Below, in pieces: positions 16,185-23,796 of a stretch of 64,000 nucleotides of DNA. A program made the translations under genes and the position numbers. The notes under the pieces were generated by a model. It saw only the letters and a list, made by a program, of their open reading frames with translations, did no database searches and was not told where the DNA came from. The DNA comes from Poindextera sp035294785. GTDB lineage: Bacteria; Pseudomonadota; Alphaproteobacteria; Caulobacterales; Caulobacteraceae. Position 1 is the first letter of the stretch; each line of letters opens with the position of its first letter. The stretch is from the NCBI GenBank assembly GCA_035294785.1, contig DATGKF010000091.1, forward strand, positions 1 to 64,000, written 5' to 3'.

Positions 16185-17135
16185 TCAGGCGAGGGTCTGG
16201 TCGACGAGCGTGAGCGGCCCATGGCCGTGCACGCGGTCGATCTGGCGCACGCCGAGCACGCCGCGCAGCTGATCGGCCGCGACCTTCAGCGGTCCGGGCG
16301 AGGCGCCCGGCGTGCCGGCGGCCGCCTGCGGATAGGCTGTCGAACGGGCGGTGTGGAAGGTGATGGCGCCCTCGGTCTTGGTGATCACCTGGTGGATGTG
16401 GCCGTTGAGCACGGTCACCGAGCCGAAGCGGCGCAACGGGGCCAGCGCCGGCTGTGCGTCCACCGTTCCCCAGCCCCAGGGGACATAGGCGTCGAAGAGC
16501 GGCATGTGGGCGTAGACCACGATCGGCGTCGAGGCCGACAGATGCGCGACGTCCTTGGCGAGCCAGGCGGTCTGCTCGGCCCCCAGCCGGCCCTGGCCGT
16601 CGGGGTTCAGGCCGATGGTGTTGACCAGGCCGATGAAGTGGACGCCGGCGACGTCGTAACTACGCCAGCCCTTGCCGCCCACGGTCTCCTTGCCATAGCG
16701 CTGGAGGAACAGCGTGCCGTTCCCCTCATCCAGCGTGTCGTGTTCGCCGGGCGTGTAGAAGATCGGAACGTTCAGGTCCTTCAGCATCTGGTCGGCGGTG
16801 TCGAACTCGTCGGCCTTCGACAGGTGAGTGATGTCGCCCGTGTGAATCGCGAAGGCCGGCCTCACCGGCAGCGCCTTGATCTTGGCGATGGCCGCCTTCA
16901 TCGTCCCCAGCGTGTCGGGGTTGGCCGCCTTGTCGAAGCCGATGTGGGTGTCGCTGATCTGCACGAAGTCGAGGGTCCCGCTCGTGCGCGGCGCCGCCTC
17001 GGCCCCGCCGGCGAGCACCGACGACGCCACGCCGCCGCTGATCGTCCAGAGCACGCCGGCGCCAGCCCAGCTCATGCACTTCATCGCATCGCGGCGACCC
17101 GGATCAGCCGGCGTGGAATTGTCTCGTCTCGTCAT
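16185..17135 (-). CDS. Exported metallophosphoesterase
   Basis: A 316-residue calcineurin-like phosphoesterase. The N-terminus MTRRDNSTPADPGRRDAMKC with a hydrophobic run after residue 25 suggests a Tat-type signal. Metal-binding motifs in order: DTH (QISDTHIG), GDITH, a GEHD variant of GNHD (FYTPGEHDTLDEGNG), YAHMPLFD and NGHIHQ. The GEHD substitution is notable but common in this exported subgroup. It heads a two-gene operon with the cupredoxin. A candidate ECF-type promoter lies at 17170-17195. The longer upstream frame is rejected because it has shadow composition. Confidence 0.88.
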   Translation of the reverse strand: MTRRDNSTPADPGRRDAMKCMSWAGAGVLWTISGGVASSVLAGGAEAAPRTSGTLDFVQISDTHIGFDKAANPDTLGTMKAAIAKIKALPVRPAFAIHTGDITHLSKADEFDTADQMLKDLNVPIFYTPGEHDTLDEGNGTLFLQRYGKETVGGKGWRSYDVAGVHFIGLVNTIGLNPDGQGRLGAEQTAWLAKDVAHLSASTPIVVYAHMPLFDAYVPWGWGTVDAQPALAPLRRFGSVTVLNGHIHQVITKTEGAITFHTARSTAYPQAAAGTPGASPGPLKVAADQLRGVLGVRQIDRVHGHGPLTLVDQTLA

Positions 17136-17169
17136 CTGAGCCTCGTCAGCGTTGGTTCCTGCCGACGTA

Positions 17170-17195
17170 GACGGGCGATGGCGCCGTTCTATTCC
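17170..17195 (-). promoter_or_regulatory. Candidate ECF-type promoter
   Basis: The minus strand reads GGAAT (17191-17195), 17 bases, CGTC (17170-17173), 35 bases before the metallophosphoesterase ATG. GGAAT/CGTC elements are typical of some ECF sigma factors, but short motifs like this also occur by chance. Confidence 0.35.
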
Positions 17196-17326
17196 CCCCC
17201 ACCGGGCGATTTTCTCGGGCGCTGGCCAAGGGGAAGAGATCGAGCGCGGTCCGTTAGAACGCCTGAGGACGGCGCCAACGGACACTCGCTGGCGGCCGTC
17301 AGCGCCCGCGACTAAGGTCTCGCGCC

Positions 17327-18265
17327 ATGGACGACAGACCAGAGGGGAAGGACCGGCGTTTCGGCCCGGTCGTGATCGAGGCGGCGCTGAACGGCGGGAC
17401 GCCGAAGGCGAGAAACCCGCACGTGCCGAAGGCGCCGAGCGAGATCGCCGAGGACGCCCTCGCCTGCCTCGACGCCGGCGCGGCGATCATCCACACGCAC
17501 ATCGACGATCTCAGCACGACCGGCGAGACCGCGGCGGAGCGTTATCTCGAAGGCTGGCGACCGATCCTCGCCGCGCGCCCCGACGTGATCCTCTGCTCGA
17601 CCGTCGCGACCGGCGCCACGCCCCAGGAGCGCTTCGCCCACTACCGTCCGCTCGCCGCCGAGGGCATGCGCATGGGGTCGCTCGATCCAGGGTCGGTGAA
17701 CCTCGGAACCCAGGGCGACGACGGCCTGCCTGGGCGGCGGGGATTCGTCTACACCAACAGTTACAGTGACATAGCCTATCTCGTGGCGCTGCATGACGAG
17801 ACGCATCTCGGCCCGTCGATCGCCGTCTACGAGCCCGGCTTCCTGCGCACGGTGCTGGCCTATGACCGCGCGGGTCGCCTGCCGCGCGGCGCGCTGGTCA
17901 AACTGTATTTCGGCGGCGCCTACAATTTCCTCGACGGCCGACGCGGCGACGTCACGTTCGGCCTGCCGCCGACGGCGACGGCGCTCGCTGCCTATCTCGA
18001 GATGATGCAGGGCTGCGACCTTCCGTGGTCAGTGGCGGTCCTGGGCGGCGATGTCGCCGCGGTTGGTCTGGCCCGCACGGCGATCGAGCGAGGCGGCCAT
18101 GTGCGCGTCGGCCTCGAGGACTTCGGCGGTGAGCGGCGCCCGGCGAACGCGGAGCTGGTCGCCGAAGTCGCCGCGATCGCGGCCCAGTGCGGCCGGCCCG
18201 TCGCAACGCCAGGCCAGGCGGCGGAGATCCTCCGGCTGCCGACGCCTGCCCTGGGTCGCGGCTAA
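17327..18265 (+). CDS. BKACE family protein (beta-keto acid cleavage enzyme, DUF849)
   Basis: A 312-residue TIM-barrel protein of the 3-keto-5-aminohexanoate cleavage (Kce) family. These Zn enzymes condense a beta-keto acid with acetyl-CoA to give acetoacetate and a new CoA ester. Family features: VIEAALNGGTPKARNPHVP at the N-terminus, the metal motif HTHIDDLSTTGE (HxH), MRMGSLDPGSVNLG, and VAVLGGDVAAVGLARTAIE followed by VRVGLED. The true substrate is not predictable, as BKACE members use many keto acids. It is monocistronic; its stop overlaps the stop of the convergent HNH gene. Confidence 0.88.
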   Translation: MDDRPEGKDRRFGPVVIEAALNGGTPKARNPHVPKAPSEIAEDALACLDAGAAIIHTHIDDLSTTGETAAERYLEGWRPILAARPDVILCSTVATGATPQERFAHYRPLAAEGMRMGSLDPGSVNLGTQGDDGLPGRRGFVYTNSYSDIAYLVALHDETHLGPSIAVYEPGFLRTVLAYDRAGRLPRGALVKLYFGGAYNFLDGRRGDVTFGLPPTATALAAYLEMMQGCDLPWSVAVLGGDVAAVGLARTAIERGGHVRVGLEDFGGERRPANAELVAEVAAIAAQCGRPVATPGQAAEILRLPTPALGRG

Positions 18266-18972
18266 GCCTCGAGTTCGATGTCCCAGTAGAGGTAGTCGAG
18301 CCAGCTTTCGTGCAGGTGGTTGGGCGGGAAGCGGCGGCCGTGATCCTGGAGCTCGAACATGTTCGGGCGGTGCGGGCGGCGGCGGGGCTGCATGTGCGCT
18401 TCGGCCGGCGTGCGGCCGCCCTTGCTCAGGTTGCAGCGGGCGCAGGCGGTGACGATGTTCTCCCAGGTGGTGCGCCCGCCGCGCGAGCGCGGGATGAGGT
18501 GGTCGAAAGTCAGGTCCTCGCCGGAGCCGCAGTACTGGCAGGCGAAGGCGTCGCGCAGGAAGAGGTTGAAGCGCGTGAACGCCGGCGGGCGGTCCTGGAC
18601 GATGTATTGCTTGAGCGAGACGACGCTGGGCAGCCGCATCTCGAACGAGGGCGAATGCACCACCTGGTCGTAGGTGGAGACGACGTCGACGCGGTCCAAA
18701 AAGACAGCCTTGATCACCTCCTGCCAGGGCCAGAGCGACAGGGGGTAGTAGGAGAGCGGCCGATAGTCCGCGTTCAGAACCAGCGCCGGCCAGCCCGAGG
18801 GCGGGCGCTTAAGCACCTGCATGGCTGCACCGGCGCGCGCCGCGTGCTTGGGCGGGCGAGACGTGACGACTGAAGACGGCGCTCCTTCCACGCTGGCGCT
18901 TTCACTGATGGACCGAGCTTCTAGCGAGCCCGCACGGCGCCGACCATAGGGATGATTCCGCGACACCTCCAT
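18262..18972 (-). CDS. HNH endonuclease family protein
   Basis: A 236-residue protein. Residues 50-120 hold the conserved segment GWPALVLNADYRPLSYYPLS and SLWPWQEVIKAVFLDRVDVV; the nuclease motif follows with CQYCG, DHLIPRSRGG and CARCN, forming a zinc-knuckle ββα-metal fold. This architecture is common in alphaproteobacterial core genomes and cyanobacteria; its physiological role is unknown. The N-terminal 50 residues are low in complexity, and an internal ATG at 18822 (MQVLKRPPSG) is a strong alternative start, since many homologues begin there. Neither start has a convincing ribosome-binding site. Confidence 0.88.
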   Translation of the reverse strand: MEVSRNHPYGRRRAGSLEARSISESASVEGAPSSVVTSRPPKHAARAGAAMQVLKRPPSGWPALVLNADYRPLSYYPLSLWPWQEVIKAVFLDRVDVVSTYDQVVHSPSFEMRLPSVVSLKQYIVQDRPPAFTRFNLFLRDAFACQYCGSGEDLTFDHLIPRSRGGRTTWENIVTACARCNLSKGGRTPAEAHMQPRRRPHRPNMFELQDHGRRFPPNHLHESWLDYLYWDIELEA

Positions 18973-19100
18973 GTCGGCGGCGCGCTGGCGGCTGATTTTG
19001 GAAGGGATGTGGCCCGCGGCGCGGGGGCCTGGGGCGGGGCCGGCGAAATGGCCGGCGGAACAGGTTGAATGCGGATGCGTCGAATAAGAGGATCAGGCGT

Positions 19101-19131
19101 TTGAGGGAAGCGTGGGCTGCGCTTCCCTCAA
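19101..19131 (-). terminator. Hairpin downstream of the 35-residue peptide gene
   Basis: A perfect 12-base-pair stem, TTGAGGGAAGCG at 19101-19112 and CGCTTCCCTCAA at 19120-19131, with a 7-base loop, 38 bases past the small minus-strand gene. No long U-run follows on the minus strand. On the plus strand CCCTTTT follows. Confidence 0.6.
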
Positions 19132-19169
19132 GGCCCTTTTCTCCCCATCAGGCGAAGACCTGCCGGGGA

Positions 19170-19277
19170 CTAAGCGCCGACGAGGGCGAGCGCCCCGCCG
19201 GTGGCCAGGCCCATGGCCAGGAGGAAGATGCCGCCGGTGGCGTCGGCGAAGCGTTGGATAAACGTGGTGAGAGACAT
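19170..19277 (-). CDS. 35-residue single-span membrane peptide
   Basis: A short reading frame (36 codons including TAG) encoding MSLTTFIQRFADATGG followed by a hydrophobic helix (IFLLAMGLATGGALALVGA) that reaches the C-terminus: an amphipathic head plus one transmembrane span. Support: AAGGA at about nine bases before the ATG, a sigma-70-like promoter upstream (19396-19423), a strong hairpin downstream, and a divergent TetR regulator 208 bases away. I know no named family. By layout it could be a regulated stress peptide or small transporter partner; this is inference. Confidence 0.65.
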   Translation of the reverse strand: MSLTTFIQRFADATGGIFLLAMGLATGGALALVGA

Positions 19278-19395
19278 GATCGTCGTCCTTAAGTCTGGTG
19301 TGTCTGGTTTTCGTCCCCCGGCAGAGCCGGCGATCGGCCCACCCGGTTTGGCGGAGCCCCCGAAGGCGAGCCGCTTTTCCGATGTGGACGATGCT

Positions 19396-19423
19396 TAGAT
19401 AGCACCTATTTAAACGGCGTCAA
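19396..19423 (-). promoter_or_regulatory. Sigma-70-type promoter in the divergent tetR region
   Basis: The minus strand has TTGACG (19418-19423), a 16-base spacer and TATCTA (19396-19401), reading toward the 35-residue peptide gene with a leader of about 110 bases. The surrounding 19395-19455 is strikingly AT-rich for this genome and would be the natural operator region for the divergent TetR protein. Confidence 0.5.
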
Positions 19424-19485
19424 GATCAATCTTTACATTGTTAGAATTATCTCATAGGGTCTCAGGAAAACTAAGGGTGGAAACG

Positions 19486-20115
19486 ATGACGACGACCCAT
19501 GCGGCGCTCGCGGCCGCCAAGCCCTATCACCATGGCGACCTGCGCCGGGCCCTGCTCGAAGCGGCGGAGGCGATCCTGGAGCGCGAGGGTCCGGTCGGTT
19601 TGTCCCTGCGCGCCGTGGCGCGCGAGGCGGGCGTCAGCCCGGCGGCGCCCTATCACCACTTCAAGGACAAGGACGAGCTGCTGCTGGCCGTTGGCAGGAA
19701 CGGCTTCGCGCGCCTGAAACAGGCGCTGGCCGAGGCGGCGCTGTCGACCGACGACAAGGCGGCCCGCCTGCCGGCGATCGGCCTCGCCTATGTCGAGTTC
19801 GCCCAGGCGCATCCGGCGACCTACGAGGTGATGTACAGCTGCGCGCGGCGCGTCGACGCCATGCCCGACCACGACGACGAAGCGGCCAACGGCTTCAGCC
19901 TGGTCAAGGACGCGATCAGCGAGTCGGCCGGCGGCCAGATGAGCGACATCGACGTCAACCTCGCCGCGATCGCCGCCTGGTGCGCCGTGCACGGCCTGGC
20001 GGAAATGCGCGGCTTTGCCGAATTCGAGTCCCTGAAAGAGGCTCTGGGCGGCGAGGAAGCCTTCCTGCGCGGCGTCCTCGGCCACTTCTTCGTCGCCAGG
20101 TCGCGCCACCACTGA
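19486..20115 (+). CDS. TetR/AcrR family transcriptional regulator
   Basis: A 209-residue repressor-type regulator. The N-terminal DNA-binding domain (about residues 14-60) has HHGDLRRALLEAAEAILERE, then the helix-turn-helix LSLRAVAREAGVSPAAPYHH and FKDKDELL. The C-terminal domain fits TetR_C_33/WHG type (around ATYEVMYSCARR), usual for repressors that sense small hydrophobic ligands. The start MTTTHAALAAAKPYHH follows AAGGGTGG. It is divergent from a 35-residue membrane peptide, its likely target, with AT-rich DNA between. Its stop overlaps the start of gluQ. Confidence 0.92.
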   Translation: MTTTHAALAAAKPYHHGDLRRALLEAAEAILEREGPVGLSLRAVAREAGVSPAAPYHHFKDKDELLLAVGRNGFARLKQALAEAALSTDDKAARLPAIGLAYVEFAQAHPATYEVMYSCARRVDAMPDHDDEAANGFSLVKDAISESAGGQMSDIDVNLAAIAAWCAVHGLAEMRGFAEFESLKEALGGEEAFLRGVLGHFFVARSRHH

Positions 20116-20963
20116 GCGGGACGGTCACCCGCTTCGCTCCGTCGCCAACTGGCTATCTGCATCGCGGCCATGCCTTTTCCGCGCTGACCGCCGCCCGGGC
20201 CGCCGGCCCGGACGGCCGCTTTCTCCTCCGCATCGAAGACATCGACGTCGAGCGCTGCCGCCCGGCGTTCGAGGCCGCCATCCTGACCGATCTCGCCTGG
20301 CTCGGGCTGCGCTGGGAAACACCGGTCCGGCGCCAGTCGGAACACATGGCCGACTATCAGGCGGCGCTGGCGCGCCTGCGCGAGGCCGGTCTCGCCTATC
20401 GATGCTTCAGGACTCGCGCCGAGCTCGCCGCCGCCAGCGCCAGCGCGCCGCACGGCCCGGCGCCGGCATTTGTCGGCGAGCCGCTCGCGCCGGCGGAAGA
20501 GGCGCGCCGGCTCGAGGCGGGCGAGCCGTTCGCCTGGCGGCTCTCCATCGCCGCGTCGCGCGCGCATCTGGGCGCAGCGTTCGACCAGCTGAGCTTCACC
20601 GAGACCGGCCGGGGGCCGAACGGTGAGCAGGGCGAGCAGCCGGCGCTGGCGGACGCCGCCGGCGACATCATCGTGGCGCGCAAGGGCCTGGGCGTCGCCT
20701 ACCACCTGGCGGTGGTCGTCGACGATGCGCTGCAGGGGGTGAGCGTGGTCGTGCGCGGCGAGGATCTGTTCGAGGCCGCCCGGCCCCAGCGGCTGTTGCA
20801 GGCGCTGCTCGGCCTGCCGGCCCCCGTTTATCGCCATCACCGGCTGCTCGCCGGCCCCGACGGTCGCCGCTACGCCAAGCGCGACCAGGCCGAGACGCTG
20901 CACGCGATCCGGGAATCTGGGGTGAGCGCGGCGTCGCTAAGGGCGGAGCTTGGATTCGGTTAG
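20112..20963 (+). CDS. gluQ: Glutamyl-Q tRNA(Asp) synthetase
   Basis: A 283-residue truncated glutamyl-tRNA synthetase paralogue that attaches glutamate to queuosine at the wobble position of tRNA-Asp. It has the class I signature TRFAPSPTGYLHRGHAFSAL (HIGH region) near the N-terminus, LRIEDIDVERCRP, VVRGEDLFEAARPQRLLQAL, and a KMSKS-equivalent RRYAKRDQAET. It lacks the anticodon-binding domain, as expected. The zinc cysteines of the E. coli enzyme are mostly absent. No ATG, GTG or TTG stands close before the conserved TVTRFAPSP; the best placed codon is CTG at 20112, overlapping the TetR stop. A GTG at 19980 would add an unlikely 44-residue extension. Confidence 0.85.
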   Translation: MSGTVTRFAPSPTGYLHRGHAFSALTAARAAGPDGRFLLRIEDIDVERCRPAFEAAILTDLAWLGLRWETPVRRQSEHMADYQAALARLREAGLAYRCFRTRAELAAASASAPHGPAPAFVGEPLAPAEEARRLEAGEPFAWRLSIAASRAHLGAAFDQLSFTETGRGPNGEQGEQPALADAAGDIIVARKGLGVAYHLAVVVDDALQGVSVVVRGEDLFEAARPQRLLQALLGLPAPVYRHHRLLAGPDGRRYAKRDQAETLHAIRESGVSAASLRAELGFG

Positions 20964-21110
20964 GCGGCGGCGCTGCGCCGAACTCTCCGCAGAAGGGCGC
21001 CAGGGCCAAATCGGCAGGCCGCCGCGCGGCCCCCTCATCCGGCCCGCATTCGCGGTCCACCTTCTCCCACGAGGGCGCTGATGGCTTGGGCGATGGAGAA
21101 GGGCTCGGGC

Positions 21111-21311
21111 TTAGGCCTTCAGGTTCACCGCGGCGGTTTTGCCGCGTTCTTCCTGCAGCTCGTAGCTGACTTCCTGGCCTTCGTTCAGGCCGCGCAGGCC
21201 GGCTCGTTCGACCGCCGAGATGTGGACGAACACATCCTTGCCGCCGTCAGCCGGCTGGATGAAGCCGTAGCCTTTGGTGCTGTTGAACCATTTGACGGTG
21301 CCGCTGGGCAT
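21111..21311 (-). CDS. Cold-shock domain protein (CspA family)
   Basis: A 66-residue nucleic-acid-binding OB-fold protein. RNP1 is KGYGFIQP and RNP2 is VFVHISAV; it starts with the typical MPSGTVKWFNSTKGYGF. These proteins act as RNA chaperones, often at low temperature or in stationary phase. A strong AAGGAAGAGA ribosome-binding site precedes the ATG, consistent with high expression. It is monocistronic. The 147 bases downstream hold a fragment resembling palindromic intergenic repeats (about 21030-21075) but no gene. Confidence 0.95.
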   Translation of the reverse strand: MPSGTVKWFNSTKGYGFIQPADGGKDVFVHISAVERAGLRGLNEGQEVSYELQEERGKTAAVNLKA

Positions 21312-21417
21312 ACTCTCTTCCTTGGACGTTTCGCGGGTCGACCGAAGTCCGAGGGGAGGGCGGACCGGCGAAGGTTACCTGTGCGCATGGTGGACGGAGC
21401 GTCAACCGCCGGTCCGT

Positions 21418-22032
21418 TCACTTCTCCGCCAACAGCGCATCGATGACATGGCGCGCGTCGGACCCGCTCCAGTCCGCGCCGCCGGAGAGCCGCGCGCGCT
21501 CCTTGCCGGAGCGGTCGTAGAGGATGGTGGTCGGCAGCCCCTCGGCCGGCGGCGTGACCGCGAACACCAGCCTCGACGTCGGGTCCTGGTAGAAGGGCAG
21601 CGGCGCGTAGCGGGCGATGAAGGCCCGCGCCTTGGGCCGGTCGGCGGCGTCGTCCATGCTGATCGGCGCGACAACAACCTTGCCGCGATAAGCGGCCTGG
21701 AGCCTGGCCAGGGTCGGCATCTCGCGCACGCAGGGCGGACACCACGTCGCCCACAGGTTCACCACCACGACCGGGCCCTTCAGCCTGGCGAGATCGGTCG
21801 AGGCGCCGCGGGCGTCGAGAAATGGCTGGCTGGGCGGCGGGCCGCCGTCCTTCACGACGAGGTTGGCCATCTCGCCCTTCGCCAGCGTCTGCAAGGCCGG
21901 CGGCGCGGCGGCGGGTTTTACGAGCAGCGTCGCAATGACATATACGAGCGCGGCGAGGCCGACGGCGGCCGCGCCCCAGAAGGTCGCGATCCAGGGCCAG
22001 CGTCTGGGCCTACTCCCGCGGATGTCCGTCAT
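21418..22032 (-). CDS. tlpA: TlpA-family thiol:disulfide reductase
   Basis: A 204-residue membrane-anchored thioredoxin. One N-terminal span (about residues 13-37, WIATFWGAAAVGLAALVYVI) anchors a periplasmic TlpA/ResA-like domain. The active site is WCPPC in NLWATWCPPCVREMPTL; the cis-proline region is EGLPTTILYDRSG. TlpA proteins reduce periplasmic thiols, for example for cytochrome c or cytochrome oxidase assembly. Its ATG lies in the palindrome CATG at 22030-22033, whose other strand holds an argH ATG, so each promoter must lie inside the other gene's coding sequence. Confidence 0.9.
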   Translation of the reverse strand: MTDIRGSRPRRWPWIATFWGAAAVGLAALVYVIATLLVKPAAAPPALQTLAKGEMANLVVKDGGPPPSQPFLDARGASTDLARLKGPVVVVNLWATWCPPCVREMPTLARLQAAYRGKVVVAPISMDDAADRPKARAFIARYAPLPFYQDPTSRLVFAVTPPAEGLPTTILYDRSGKERARLSGGADWSGSDARHVIDALLAEK

Positions 22033-23464
22033 GTCCAAGGCTCCAAAAGCCGCACGCGCCAAGGCGGACAAGGCCGCATCAGCCGGACAGTCCATGTGGG
22101 GCGGGCGCTTTTCCGTCAAGCCGGACGCCCTGATGCAGGCGATCAACGTCTCGATCGGCTTCGACCGGCGCCTGGCGGGCGAGGACATCGCCGGCTCGCG
22201 CGCGCATGCGGCCATGCTGGCGGCGTCCGGCGTGATCTCGCCCGCGGACGAGAAAGCCATCCAGCGCGGGCTGGACGCGGTCGAGGCGGAGATCGCCAAG
22301 GGGACCTTCCCGTTCCGCGACGAGTTCGAAGACATCCACATGAACGTCGAGGCCAGGCTCGCGGAGCTGATCGGGCCGGCGGCCGGGCGGCTGCACACGG
22401 GCCGCTCGCGCAACGACCAGGTGGCCTTGGACGTCCGCCTCTGGGTGCGGGCGGCGTGCGACCGGACGACCGCGGCTCTGCGAGCCTTGCAGCGCGCGCT
22501 GCTGGCCCAGGCCGAGGCGCACGCCGCGACGATCATGCCCGGCTTCACGCATCTGCAGCCGGCGCAGCCGGTCACGTTCGGCCACCACCTGATGGCTTAT
22601 GTCGAGATGTTCGGCCGCGACGCGGGCCGCTTCGCCGACGCGCGGGCGCGGATGAACGAGTCGCCGCTCGGCGCCGCGGCCCTTGCCGGCTCATCCATCC
22701 CCATCGAGCCGGAGCGGACCGCCCGCGCGCTGGGCTTCGATGCGCCGATGAACAACTCGATGGACGCCGTCGCCAGCCGCGATTTCGCCCTCGAGGCGCT
22801 GGCGGCCGCCAGCATCTGCGCCACCCACCTGTCGCGGCTGGCGGAGGAGTTGGTCCTGTGGTCGACGCCGCAGTTCGGCTTCATCCGCCTGTCGGACGCC
22901 TTCTCCACCGGCTCGTCGATCATGCCGCAAAAGCGCAACCCGGACGCCGCGGAACTGGTGCGCGGCAAGGCCGGCCGCGTGTTCGGCGCCTACTCGAGCC
23001 TCATGATGGTGATGAAGGGCCTGCCGCTGACCTACGGCAAGGACATGCAGGAGGACAAGGTTCCGACCTTCGAGGCCTTCGACGCGCTGGAGCTGTCGCT
23101 GGCGGCGATGGGCGGCATGGTCTCCGACCTGACCGCGGACGCCGGCGCGATGGCCGCCGCCGCCGGCGGGGCCTTCTCCACCGCCACCGATTTCGCCGAC
23201 TGGCTGGTCCGCAGGCTCGACATGCCCTTTCGCGAGGCGCACCACCTGACCGGCCGCGCGGTGAAGCGGGCGGAGGCGCTGGGGCTGACCGATCTGGCCG
23301 CCATGCCGCTCGCCGAGCTGGCGGCCATCGAACCGCGCATCACGCGGGACGTTTATGAGGTGCTGACGCCACGTGCGTCGGTCGAGAGCCGCACCAGCCA
23401 CGGCGGAACGGCGCCCGCCCAGGTCAGGGCCCAGATCAAGCGCTGGAAGGAAAAGCTCGGATGA
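22031..23464 (+). CDS. argH: Argininosuccinate lyase
   Basis: A 477-residue enzyme that splits argininosuccinate to arginine and fumarate, the last step of arginine synthesis. Features: WGGRFSVKPDALMQAIN near the N-terminus, HTGRSRNDQVALDVRLWVR, the loop TIMPGFTHLQPAQPVTFGHH, and the superfamily signature GSSIMPQKRNPD with the catalytic serine. A second ATG three codons upstream (22022) is possible, and neither has a good ribosome-binding site. It is followed by an LptM-like lipoprotein gene (4-base ATGA overlap) and lysA, forming an operon. Confidence 0.96.
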   Translation: MSKAPKAARAKADKAASAGQSMWGGRFSVKPDALMQAINVSIGFDRRLAGEDIAGSRAHAAMLAASGVISPADEKAIQRGLDAVEAEIAKGTFPFRDEFEDIHMNVEARLAELIGPAAGRLHTGRSRNDQVALDVRLWVRAACDRTTAALRALQRALLAQAEAHAATIMPGFTHLQPAQPVTFGHHLMAYVEMFGRDAGRFADARARMNESPLGAAALAGSSIPIEPERTARALGFDAPMNNSMDAVASRDFALEALAAASICATHLSRLAEELVLWSTPQFGFIRLSDAFSTGSSIMPQKRNPDAAELVRGKAGRVFGAYSSLMMVMKGLPLTYGKDMQEDKVPTFEAFDALELSLAAMGGMVSDLTADAGAMAAAAGGAFSTATDFADWLVRRLDMPFREAHHLTGRAVKRAEALGLTDLAAMPLAELAAIEPRITRDVYEVLTPRASVESRTSHGGTAPAQVRAQIKRWKEKLG

Positions 23465-23796
23465 TCGCCCGTCTCACGCTGCCCGCCGTCCTGCTCGCCG
23501 GCCTCGGGCTCGCCGCCTGCGGCAAGCTCGGCGCGCTCGAACAGCCGCCGCCGCTGTTCGGCGCCCAGGCGAAGGCCGACTACGATGCGCAAAAGCACGC
23601 GCGCGACGCCGCCCGCGCCCGCGCCGACGCCGCGGCCGAACCCGCGCGCGAGGACAGCGCCGCCCCGGCCAACTCGCCGCCGCTGCAGAATGCGCCCTAC
23701 GCGCCGACCATTCCCGGGCGCAACGACGTGATGACGCCGCAAGGGCCGCAAGGATCGCTGCCCGCGCCCGGACAACCAAACGACGGGAATCAATGA
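23461..23796 (+). CDS. Small lipoprotein, LptM/YifL-like
   Basis: A 111-residue lipoprotein. The lipobox is LAAC with Cys at residue 20 (LLAGLGLAACGKLGALEQPP). The residues right after the cysteine match the short LptM pattern (CG.KG.L..P), which in enterics helps assemble the LPS translocon protein LptD. The rest is disordered and rich in Ala, Pro, Gln and Asn. It overlaps argH upstream and lysA downstream by four bases each. An LptM-type lipoprotein directly before lysA is a recurring arrangement in proteobacteria, which supports the call, but LptM function is not shown by sequence alone. Confidence 0.78.
   Translation: MIARLTLPAVLLAGLGLAACGKLGALEQPPPLFGAQAKADYDAQKHARDAARARADAAAEPAREDSAAPANSPPLQNAPYAPTIPGRNDVMTPQGPQGSLPAPGQPNDGNQ

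Noticed and set aside
19058..19082. GGAAC-N16-CGTC on the plus strand, similar to an EcfG promoter
   Set aside because: The -10 differs from CGTT, no plus-strand gene follows, and a hairpin stands within 20 bases.
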